Assembly: GCA_026388655.1 (NCBI GenBank) | Contig: JAPLJI010000075.1 | Location: 1 to 36,938, forward strand | DNA from: Pseudomonadota bacterium | GTDB taxonomy: Bacteria > Desulfobacterota > JAPLJL01 | Direction: 5' to 3' | Length of the DNA: 36,938 nucleotides | In this document: one piece after another, positions 1 to 8,494 of the stretch | Numbering within the stretch: position 1 is the stretch's first letter | How the letters are laid out: the number at the start of each line of letters is the position of its first letter | Notes under the pieces: generated by a model | Database searches by the model: none | What the model was told of the DNA's origin: nothing | Seen by the model: the letters and a program-made list of their open reading frames with translations, nothing else | Position numbers and translations under genes: made by a program

Positions 1-1061
1 TTGGGCACGTCCGCGTCCCGGGCGAAGGAGTCCGTGTTCAGCATGCCGCACGGCTTGAAGATATTCTCCCGGACGTAGGTGTAATAGTCGACCCCGCTGA
101 CCTTTTCGATGATGACCCCCAGGACGACGTAGCCGCCGTTCGAGTAGCGGTTGTTCGTCCCCGGTTCAAACTCGAGAGGAAGGTCGGAGAAAAGCGGCAG
201 GTAGTCCCGGAGGGTCCTGATCTTGTCCTTGGGCGTCGCGTCGTACCGGCTGCCGAAGAAATCGCCGATGCCCGAGGTCATGTTGAGCAGGTGCCGGATA
301 GTGACTTTCTCGGCGGCCTGGGCGTTGGGGTAATCGGGCAGGAACTTCTCGATCGGGTCGTCGAGCGATAGCTTCCCTTGCCTCGCCAGCTGATGGATGG
401 CGACACGGGTGAAGCTCTTGTTGATCGAGCCGAGGTTGAACTTGGTGTCCTTCCGGTTGGGGACCTTCTTCTCCCGGTCGGCATTGCCGTAGGCTTCGTG
501 GAACATGATCCGGGAATCCTTGGCGATGAGCACGACGCCGGAGAACTCGTCCGCCTTGGTCTGGCCTTCAAGGAGGGCCCGGACAGCGGCGGCCAGTTCC
601 TTCTCGTCGGCCTTGGGTTCCGGAACGACAATGTTCGCCGGGTCCTCGACCAACTCCATCGTTATGGACAACAGTTTGTGGGGCGGCGCTTTCTCGACGG
701 ACGCTTTGAGAAGAACATTGACGCCGTTGCCGGCCTTGGCCAGGCCGAAAGTCAGGAAAGGCTGCTCGGCGATTATTTTTTCGAGTTGCAGGGACAGGAG
801 CTGGGATTTTGCCCCCTGGTAGCGGGTCAGCCTCTGCTCGACAGGGATCTCTTTGAGGGCGGATGCGGCGAAGTGCGCTTCGAAGAAGGCCTTCGTTTGC
901 TCCTGATCCCCGGAATTGAAGGCCTCAATGTAGGCCTTGAGGCGGTCGGTGCCCGGCTTATCCGTGGATTTGGATTCCTGGGCGATCCCGCCCAGGGCCG
1001 ACAGGATAACCGCGGCGCAGGCAAGAGCCGAAAGCGCCATGACTCGGGTACGCGTGCTCAT
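1..1061 (-). CDS. Serine hydrolase, beta-lactamase/class C-like fold (3' part runs off the window)
   Basis: My minus-strand translation from ATG at 1061: MSTRTRVMALSALACAAVILSALGG..., then ...FNLGSINKSFTRVAIHQLARQGKLSLDDPIEKFLPDYP... with an SxxK motif (SINK) and YSN (YxN). AGGAGGA-type RBS just upstream. Missed by the ORF track because no stop lies in the window. Confidence 0.85.
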   Translation of the reverse strand, partial: MSTRTRVMALSALACAAVILSALGGIAQESKSTDKPGTDRLKAYIEAFNSGDQEQTKAFFEAHFAASALKEIPVEQRLTRYQGAKSQLLSLQLEKIIAEQPFLTFGLAKAGNGVNVLLKASVEKAPPHKLLSITMELVEDPANIVVPEPKADEKELAAAVRALLEGQTKADEFSGVVLIAKDSRIMFHEAYGNADREKKVPNRKDTKFNLGSINKSFTRVAIHQLARQGKLSLDDPIEKFLPDYPNAQAAEKVTIRHLLNMTSGIGDFFGSRYDATPKDKIRTLRDYLPLFSDLPLEFEPGTNNRYSNGGYVVLGVIIEKVSGVDYYTYVRENIFKPCGMLNTDSFARDADVP

Positions 1062-1270
1062 GTATCCTCCTCGGGGAGCAAAAATATTCATCCTTACGCC
1101 GAGAAGTATAACACGAGAGCCGACCTCGAGCTTCGACCCCCGTTTTTCTTTCCCGCGTCCACTTACTACGGGGAGCAGTAAATACTTTGCATAATCCTTG
1201 CTGCTCCACGAGTACTAGCCGGGCTATATAGAAATCTGAAGACATCTATTTTCAGACCGGCTTAGTATCT

Positions 1271-2584
1271 TCAAGAGAGACGTTTTCTGGCACGATCAAA
1301 TGTGTAGATGGCTTGAAGCGGAAAGAGAATTGAAACCATCACCATCAATGCTTTCGTCCCGACAAAAATGATGATGAGGAGGATCGCAGTCACGAAGAAT
1401 TCCCTTCGGAAGATGAAGGTTACTCTGGACGCCAGCCTCTCTAGTTTTCCTCGAACATTCTGCCGGTCGCTCTTTCCTTCGGTCTCTCTGGTGAAGGAAT
1501 AAAAACTGGCGGAAGTTACGGATATCGACCCCCCGCCCGCCGACCTGGCTACCCGGATGATGTTGAAATAGTAGAGAACCAGCGAGAGGAAAACGACGAG
1601 GCCGAGGATGAACCAGATTGTCTGTCCGTCGACACGGTAGAGACCGAGGGACAGGCTTAAAAAGAAGCAGAAATTAACCAATGCGTCTCCGAGGACATCA
1701 ACAGCCGAACCGAGTTTGGATACGCGGAAGGTCATCCGGGCGTTTGCGCCGTCGCAATGATCGAGAATCGAAGCGAATTGAAAGGCACCCCCGGCCAGAA
1801 TAGCAGAACGAGAATCGCCCCTGCCGATAAGCCAGACGCTCAGCCAGCCGAATGCGATACTGAAGATCGTCATCGTGTTGGGCGTGATGTTGAGCTTGAG
1901 CAGATGCTTGGTGATCATGAGGGACACCGGCCGAATAAAAACTCGAGCCATGAATCCATCCTCGTGTGTACGCCCGGTGCTCAGGATGTACCGTACGGCT
2001 CTTTTCGCGTCTTCGCGGGATGCGACCTTGAGACAGAACCTGCTTTTGTCATCCAAGACTGCAGTCGGAAGAGCTCCGCGGCTTTCCACCTGGCGATGGG
2101 GGCCGGGAGTCGCGGATCCGTGTTTCAAGAGGGACTCGACCAGTCCCGGAAACATCTCGCGATGACACATTTGAATTCCAGGGCCGATGGAGCGGAGAGG
2201 GGACGAATCGTCCTGTCCGGCATCGGTCAGGATCGCCGGGTCAAAGACCACATCGCTGTCAAACAGCCAAAAACGGTTTTTGACCTTGCCCTGATGGACG
2301 AAGTCAGGGAGATCGGAAAGAGAGACCTGCTCCAAATGGAGATCTTCTTTTCGGAAACGCTTGTCCTTTTCGGGTGAGGGAAGATGCCCCTCCTTGTGAA
2401 ATTCGCCCGGCTCGACGAGGAGGAAATCCCGGACTCCGGCTTGATTGGCCGACAGGATGAGCCTTTCGAGAACGGTCAGGCCGAGAATCTTCTTGCAAGG
2501 GTTCCATGGGGGATCCGGAAATCCGGCGTCCCGTTTGCCAATGAGGACGACCGCCTGGTCAATGGACAGCGCTTTGAGACTCAT
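1271..2584 (-). CDS. CDP-alcohol phosphatidyltransferase family protein with N-terminal nucleotidyltransferase-like domain
   Basis: C-terminal DHCDGANARMTFRVSKLGSAVDVLGD fits DxxDGxxAR(x8)GxxxDxxxD exactly, followed by hydrophobic helices. N-terminal half resembles a sugar-nucleotidyltransferase fold (ILGLTVLERLILSANQAGVRDFLLV; LFDSDVVFDPAIL). Confidence 0.8.
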   Translation of the reverse strand: MSLKALSIDQAVVLIGKRDAGFPDPPWNPCKKILGLTVLERLILSANQAGVRDFLLVEPGEFHKEGHLPSPEKDKRFRKEDLHLEQVSLSDLPDFVHQGKVKNRFWLFDSDVVFDPAILTDAGQDDSSPLRSIGPGIQMCHREMFPGLVESLLKHGSATPGPHRQVESRGALPTAVLDDKSRFCLKVASREDAKRAVRYILSTGRTHEDGFMARVFIRPVSLMITKHLLKLNITPNTMTIFSIAFGWLSVWLIGRGDSRSAILAGGAFQFASILDHCDGANARMTFRVSKLGSAVDVLGDALVNFCFFLSLSLGLYRVDGQTIWFILGLVVFLSLVLYYFNIIRVARSAGGGSISVTSASFYSFTRETEGKSDRQNVRGKLERLASRVTFIFRREFFVTAILLIIIFVGTKALMVMVSILFPLQAIYTFDRARKRLS

Positions 2585-3636
2585 TCAGGAACCTTTCTTC
2601 GTTTGACGAAAAACAGGATCATCGCCAGCCCAACAAAGGCGAGCCGCCTGATCCTGCGAATCATCGATAAGCTGAGGCCGATCTCGGGGGGATAGCCGAG
2701 CGTCTTCAGGATCATCATGTGGGCGCTCTCCATGACACCCAACTGCCCGGGCAGGACGAAAAACGCGGTGTTGACGGCGATTACGACCGCGGAGATCAGC
2801 ATCGCCTGGACAAAACTTACGGGAGCCTTCAGGACCCAGAGCACGATGAGGACTTCCATTGTCCCGGTCAACCGGGACAACAGGTGGAAGAAGCCCGCCC
2901 TAAAAACTTTTGAACTCCGACGCGAATAGAGAAGCCGAAAATTCGCGTCGATCTCCCGAAGCTGTTCCTCCCGGCTCTTGACCCATCTCCTGAATCTCGG
3001 GATAAAACGGGAGATCCTCCAGAGAATTCGCGTGACTCCCCGGCTCTGGACGAATAGTAAAAGGACGATGCCGACAGTCGTCACTCCCAGGCCCGTCAAC
3101 AGCGGGATCGTGAGGGAGTCCGGAAGACGGGCAGAGAACAGCCCGAGAAGAAAACAGATCATCAGGAACACCGTTGAACCGATATATTCAAGAGTCTTAT
3201 CAAAGAGGACGCTGGGGATCCCGTCCTTCAAGGGAATGATTTTTCTGATCATCAGGGTTCGGACAGCGTCGCCTCCGAGGCTGGCCGAAGGAATGGCGAA
3301 GTTGAAGTTATCGCTGATGATTTTGGTCCGGAAGAGGGTCTTCAAGGGGATCGTTTTGAAAAAGGCATTGTGGATAGTGGACCAGCCGCAGGCTTGCATG
3401 AAAATCCTTCCGGCTTCCACAAGAAATACCAACAGGAACCAAAATCCGAGCCGCCGGATATTGTCCAGGATATTCCCCAAGCCGACACGGTTTAGGAGGT
3501 GAATGAACAGTCCTAATCCAACGAGACCGAGGAGCGCTTTAATCCACGGCAGCAAAGAAATGCCTTTCGTTTCCTTTTTCACGACATTCCGGCTATCGTG
3601 TCCCGGTCCCGGATCTGTTTGGTCTATCATCGGCAA
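2581..3636 (-). CDS. Lysylphosphatidylglycerol synthase TM region / UPF0104-like flippase-family membrane protein
   Basis: 351 aa polytopic protein (ALLGLVGLGLFIHLLNRVG..., SASLGGDAVRTLMI..., FFVLPGQLGVMESAHMMILKTLGYPPEIGLSLSMIRRIRRL). Its stop overlaps the start of the downstream CDP-alcohol phosphatidyltransferase gene by 4 nt. Confidence 0.8.
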   Translation of the reverse strand: MPMIDQTDPGPGHDSRNVVKKETKGISLLPWIKALLGLVGLGLFIHLLNRVGLGNILDNIRRLGFWFLLVFLVEAGRIFMQACGWSTIHNAFFKTIPLKTLFRTKIISDNFNFAIPSASLGGDAVRTLMIRKIIPLKDGIPSVLFDKTLEYIGSTVFLMICFLLGLFSARLPDSLTIPLLTGLGVTTVGIVLLLFVQSRGVTRILWRISRFIPRFRRWVKSREEQLREIDANFRLLYSRRSSKVFRAGFFHLLSRLTGTMEVLIVLWVLKAPVSFVQAMLISAVVIAVNTAFFVLPGQLGVMESAHMMILKTLGYPPEIGLSLSMIRRIRRLAFVGLAMILFFVKRRKVPE

Positions 3637-3739
3637 CGGCGCTGAAGCTGATCTTTTTTTCTTCCGGCTTATTCTTCATAAATAATGAATTTATTGCAAG
3701 CCAATAATTCCCGTTCCCAAAATGGGTTTTTCGCAAAAA

Positions 3740-3964
3740 CTATTTTTCTCTCAGGAATTCTGCCAATATGGAAGATGTGGCTGATTTCTCGAGGGATAAG
3801 AGAGCGCGCCCGGAGGGATTCGAATCCGATGTCGAATGCGTGCACCGCTCCGTGACCTTAGCCGTGCTGTGCCCCAGGAGGTCCTTCACGGTGATCGGGT
3901 CCACAATTAACACCCGATCTGGACCAGGATCCGGCGAGCAGATCAGCGAAGAATCTCTTGACAA
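3740..3964 (-). pseudogene. Relic C-terminus of a tyrosine recombinase/phage integrase
   Basis: VDPITVKDLLGHSTAKVTERCTHS matches the integrase C-terminal consensus (ITVKDLLGHSTxKxTERYTHS). No upstream catalytic domain, and the nucleophile position reads Cys. Confidence 0.7.
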
Positions 3965-4174
3965 ACCAGCTTCTAGGACTTATTTATTAGTTGATAGAAT
4001 TGACGATCCGGGGGGATCGAATTTATGTCCTTGACACCTTCTCCATATAACGCGCCTTAATCTGTATAGATGCGGCCGAAGGGGCCCGGTAATCTTTTCA
4101 CTTTGGAGGGGGAAAAAGTTTTCCCGCCGATCATGATAAATCGGGAGTGTTCTTTTCAATCAGCGGAGGTTAAC

Positions 4175-5677
4175 ATGCTCAGAAAGAAATTGTTTTTCCG
4201 GCCTGCTTTCGTCCCGGCCCTTCTCGTCCTTTTGAGCCTGGCCCTAGGGGGCCAGTCTTTCGAGGGCATCAAGAAACAGGTCAAGACACACGTCCTTCCG
4301 AACGGCATGAAACTCATCGTCCTCGAGCGCCACGATGTCCCGGTCGTTTCGTTTCACGTCTACGCGGATGTCGGGAGCGCCAACGAATCCTACGGAATCA
4401 CGGGCATCTCCCACATCCTGGAGCACATGGCCTTCAAGGGGACGACGACCGTCGGCACGAAGGACTTCGCCGCCGAATCGAAGGTCCTTGAAGAGTTGGA
4501 CGATGTCTATGCCCAGATGAAGAGGGAGGAGTCGAAGGCCGCCCCGGACCAAGCCAAAGTGGCCGAGCTCAAGGCCAAGTTCCAGGATCTCGAGAAGAAG
4601 GCCAAGGACTACGTCGTCAACAACGAGTACTTCGACATGATGATGCGGCAGGGCGACGCCGGCGTCAACGCCTACACGTCGTCCGACGCCACCCAGTACA
4701 TTAATTACCTTCCCTCCAACCGCCTGGAATTCTGGATGGCCATGACCTCGGACCGTTTCTTGAACCCGGTCTTCCGCGAGTTCTACAAGGAACGGGACGT
4801 GATCATGGAGGAACGCCGTCTCGGCGTCGAAACCCAGCCCACGGGCAAGCTCATGGAGGACTTCATGGCCGTGGCCTTCAAGGCCCATCCCTACCACCAC
4901 GAAGTCATCGGCCACATGTCCGACCTCCAGTCGATCCGGCGCCAGGACGTCGCGGACTATTTCAAGAAGTTCTACGGCCCGAGCAACCTGACGGTTGCCG
5001 TCGTCGGCGATGTCAAGGCGGACGAGGCCTTCCCGCTGGCCGACCTCTATTTCAGCCGGATCCCGAGCGGGCCCAAGCCCGAGCCGGTCCGGACGAAAGA
5101 GCCGGAGCAGTGGGGCGAGAGGCGCGTCACCGTCTCCGCCAAATCCCAGCCGTTCCTGTTCCTCGGCTACCACATCCCGGATGCCAAGAGCAAAGACAAC
5201 CCGGCCCTCGAGGCCCTGGCGAATATCGTCGGCCGGGGCCGGTCGTCCCGCCTGTACCAGAACTTGGTCAAGGACAAGAAGATCGCGATCCAGGCCAGCT
5301 GCATGAGCGGATTCCCCGGGGACAAGTTCCCCAACCTGATCGTCTTCATCGCCGTTTCGGCCCAGGGCAAAACTTCGGCCGAATGCCAGGCGGCCATCGA
5401 GGAAGAGATCGAGAAGATCAAGAAGGAATCGGTGACCGAAGAAGAGCTGACCAAGTTCAAGAGGAGCACGATCAAGGGCCTCTTGGGCCAGATGAAATCC
5501 AACACGCAGATGGCAGCCATGCTGGCCTACGCCGACGTGGTGCTGGGCGGCTATGAGAAGGTCTTTGACCAGATCGCGGACTACAGGGCCATCACCGCCG
5601 AAGACGTCAAGCGGGTGGCTAACCAGTATCTGGTGAAAACCAACAGGACGATCGGCGAGATCATTCCCGAGAAATAA
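4175..5677 (+). CDS. M16 family zinc peptidase, catalytic subunit
   Basis: HxxEH motif HILEHMAFKGT, distal ERDVIMEERRL, GDV domain. ATG at 4175 (MLRKKLFFRPAFVPALLVLLSLALGGQS signal peptide) with GGAGG upstream is preferred over the tracked 4070 start. Confidence 0.92.
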   Translation: MLRKKLFFRPAFVPALLVLLSLALGGQSFEGIKKQVKTHVLPNGMKLIVLERHDVPVVSFHVYADVGSANESYGITGISHILEHMAFKGTTTVGTKDFAAESKVLEELDDVYAQMKREESKAAPDQAKVAELKAKFQDLEKKAKDYVVNNEYFDMMMRQGDAGVNAYTSSDATQYINYLPSNRLEFWMAMTSDRFLNPVFREFYKERDVIMEERRLGVETQPTGKLMEDFMAVAFKAHPYHHEVIGHMSDLQSIRRQDVADYFKKFYGPSNLTVAVVGDVKADEAFPLADLYFSRIPSGPKPEPVRTKEPEQWGERRVTVSAKSQPFLFLGYHIPDAKSKDNPALEALANIVGRGRSSRLYQNLVKDKKIAIQASCMSGFPGDKFPNLIVFIAVSAQGKTSAECQAAIEEEIEKIKKESVTEEELTKFKRSTIKGLLGQMKSNTQMAAMLAYADVVLGGYEKVFDQIADYRAITAEDVKRVANQYLVKTNRTIGEIIPEK

Positions 5678-5696
5678 GGGAGCTGAGGAGACAACC

Positions 5697-7133
5697 ATGA
5701 GAAAAAGGAAGACCATCAAGACATCGATCGCCGGGCTTTGCCTCCTGGCTTTCATTACCGGGGCCGCCTACGCCCAAAAAGCGCCGAAGGACAAGTTCGT
5801 CTTTGGACCCCTCAACCCGATCAAGATGCCCAAGGTCGAAAGGGCCGAGCTGCCGAACGGAATCAAACTCTTTCTCGTCGAAGATCCCGAATACCCGACG
5901 ATCGACCTCTGGGCAATGGTCAAGGCCGGCTCCGTTTTCGAACCGGCCGATAAGGCCGGGCTGGCTTCGCTCACCGGGTCGGTCCTGAGGACGGGAGGTA
6001 CGCAATCCAAAACCGGAGACCAGATTGACAAAGAGCTCGAGACGCTGGCCGCGACCGTGGAAACAGGAATCGGCCAGACCGCCGGCAACATCCGGGTGTC
6101 GGTGCTCAAGGAGGACCTGGATAAGGCTCTGGCCATCCTGGCCGACATCTTGACCAATCCCGCCTTCCGGGAAGACAAGCTCAACCTGGCCAAGATCCAG
6201 CAGAAGACCATGATCTCCCGCCGCAACGACGACATCGGCAGCATCACGGACCGCGAGTTCTCCGGATTGATGTATGGCAAGGATAGCCCCTATGCCCGGC
6301 AGACCGAATACGCGACGATTGACGCCATCACGAGGCAGGATCTCGTCGACTTTTACGGCGCCTATTTCCATCCCAACAACACCTACATGGCAGTCTGGGG
6401 CGATTTCAAGAGCGGGGACATGATCGCCAAACTGAAGGCAGCGTTAGGACCATGGAAGAAGGGCAAGCCCTCGACTCTGCCGTGGCCCAAGGTCAATTAT
6501 GAATTCAGGTCGACCGTCAATTATGTCGAAAAACCCGACGTCAACCAATCCAATATCATGCTCGGCCACATCGGCGGTTTGATGAACAATCCCGACCTCC
6601 CCGCTCTAAACATCATGAACCAGATCCTCTCCTTCGAACGGATGTTCAAAAGGATCAGGACGGACGAGGGCCTGGCCTACAGTGTCAGGGGAGATTACGG
6701 AGCCTCTTATATCTATCCCGGCGTCTTCAGCTGCGGCGCCCAGACAAAATCCCAATCCACGGTCTATGCCATCGACATCATGCTCCAAGAATTGAAGAAG
6801 ATCACGGAACAGGAAGTATCCGACGAAGAGCTAGAAAAGGCCAAGGACGGATACCTCAATTCCTATGTTTTTAACTTCGAAAGCAAGTCCCAGATCGTCA
6901 ACCGCCTCATGTCACTGGCCTACTTCGGCTACCCGTTGGACTTCACCGAAAAGCAAAAGGCGGGGGTAGAGAAAGTGACCAAAGCCGACGTGCTCCGGGT
7001 CGCCAGAAAATACATTCAGCCGGGTAAGGTCCAGATCCTTGTCGTGGGGAAAAAAGAGGACTTCGACAAGCCGCTGTCCAGCCTGGGCCAGGTGAACGTC
7101 ATCGACATCGCGATCCCCGCCCCAAAGAAATAG
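5697..7133 (+). CDS. M16 family peptidase-like protein, non-catalytic partner
   Basis: Same fold (LPNGIKLFLVEDPEYPTIDLWAMVKAGSVFEPADKAGLASLTGSVLRTGGT) but no HxxEH; signal peptide; 19 bp after the first M16 gene. Confidence 0.9.
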   Translation: MRKRKTIKTSIAGLCLLAFITGAAYAQKAPKDKFVFGPLNPIKMPKVERAELPNGIKLFLVEDPEYPTIDLWAMVKAGSVFEPADKAGLASLTGSVLRTGGTQSKTGDQIDKELETLAATVETGIGQTAGNIRVSVLKEDLDKALAILADILTNPAFREDKLNLAKIQQKTMISRRNDDIGSITDREFSGLMYGKDSPYARQTEYATIDAITRQDLVDFYGAYFHPNNTYMAVWGDFKSGDMIAKLKAALGPWKKGKPSTLPWPKVNYEFRSTVNYVEKPDVNQSNIMLGHIGGLMNNPDLPALNIMNQILSFERMFKRIRTDEGLAYSVRGDYGASYIYPGVFSCGAQTKSQSTVYAIDIMLQELKKITEQEVSDEELEKAKDGYLNSYVFNFESKSQIVNRLMSLAYFGYPLDFTEKQKAGVEKVTKADVLRVARKYIQPGKVQILVVGKKEDFDKPLSSLGQVNVIDIAIPAPKK

Positions 7134-7163
7134 CCCGGTCACGGCGGCCGAGGAGAGCGAAGA

Positions 7164-8303
7164 ATATTTCTGAGCTTTCGAAATCTCGGGCTCGATGGAC
7201 TTCGTGACCAAAGTCGGGTGCCGAGACATATCCCCAGCCAAACGCCGGAGTCTTTGGTCCGGAAGATCTTGGCCCTGCGCGACGAACTGGCCGCCTATCG
7301 AACCCGACGCGCCGCCTTCGCCGGTATCGGCGCCGAAACGATCCATTTCGAGATTCATCGACGAGAAATACGTCGGATCCCCGCTATCTCGACCATCGAG
7401 AAGATCCTGGCCCGGGCCGGCAAGACAAAGAAAGTCAAGGTCAAGCGTTCTCCCGGCGGACCTCCCTATCCCTATGTCCCGGCTCGTAAGATGGGCGACC
7501 TTCAGCAAACCGACCTGGTCGGGCCCCGTCATCTCCGAGGCCCCGAAGGGGTCACCCGCTGCTACTCCATCCACACCCTTGATGTCGCCGGCCAGACCGC
7601 AGCGGCCAGTCAGTTCCGTGACAAGAGAACGATCTCGCTCAGTCGTCATCTGGTTGATTCCTGGAGAGTTATGGGGCTTCCCCGGGTCTCCCAGATGGAT
7701 AACGAGATGGCCGCGACAGGAGGAGGACGGTATCGCTACAGTCTCTCCCAGCTTATCCGTCTTCACCTCCTGTTGGGCGTCCATCTTCGATTCATTCCTC
7801 CGAAAGAACCCGGCCGCAACGCCGCTATCGAAAGCTTCAATGCGGTCTGGCAAGCCCGGGTTCTTCGTCATCCCTGCCCGGATCTTCGGGCCTTGCGCCG
7901 GACGAGCGATCGATTCCTCGAGTATTATCACGTCCGGAAGCCCAGCCGGAGTCTCACCGTGGCTGACCACGGAACCCGCTTCCCGGGAATACTCCGCGAG
8001 CAGCTCTGGCCGACACTCCGGCATCTTCCGTCCGCCTTCAGTCTCGAGCATTATCTTGATGACCAAGGACACCTGGCTTTACCGATCGCCAAGGGCCGGG
8101 TTTCGTTTGTCCGCAAGGTGGACGCCCACGGTTGCATCGAATTCAACGGCGCCGAATACTTCATCCGCCGGAAACTGGAAAGGCAATACGTCGTGGCCAC
8201 GCTCTCAACGCACCATCGCCGGGTCTTCGTCAAGTTTGAGGGAAAGGTTATCAAGACGTTTTCATTTCCGTTCGTCGGAAAGACCGTTGATCCGATCGCT
8301 TGA
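7164..8303 (+). pseudogene. IS481-like transposase, rve/DDE integrase core, 5'-truncated
   Basis: The 7218-8303 frame carries DDE-type motifs (LQQTDLVGP, QMDNEM, NAAIESFN). Open reading in this frame continues upstream as GLDGLRDQSRVPRHIPSQTPESLVRKILALRDEL with no start or helix-turn-helix before the M16 stop. Confidence 0.75.
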
Positions 8304-8312
8304 TCCGTCAAG

Positions 8313-8370
8313 TGTTCACGATGTCCTTACGGTTGGAAGCATTAGAAAACTGTTCACGATGTCCTTACGG
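8313..8370 (+). repeat. Two direct copies of TGTTCACGATGTCCTTACGG, probable IS right terminus
   Basis: Exact 20-nt copies at 8313-8332 and 8351-8370, just after the transposase stop. Confidence 0.8.
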
Positions 8371-8377
8371 CTACCAT

Positions 8378-8494
8378 CTAATGTCTAATTTCTAATCAAT
8401 GCCAAATGCCCAATTCTCAATTTCAAGATATCCAGAGCGGATTTCGCCGGTTCTGAATTTCATTGGTCATTAGAAATTAGTCATTGGTCATTTA
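8378..8494. repeat. AT-rich degenerate inverted repeat with short-period units (CTAATTTCTAAT / ATTGGTCATT)
   Basis: ctaatttctaat at 8385-8396 is reverse complementary to attagaaattag at 8469-8480; flanking units extend both arms. Confidence 0.75.

Noticed and set aside
4244-5755. 503-aa minus-strand ORF opposite the first M16 gene
   Set aside because: Shadow ORF from high GC in codon third positions; low-complexity V/G/L/D-rich translation with no domain, fully antisense to a well-supported gene.
7195-8388. 397-aa plus-strand ORF in a second frame over the transposase
   Set aside because: The 7218-8303 frame holds the DDE motifs; this one is Ser/Pro/Arg-rich frame-shifted text.
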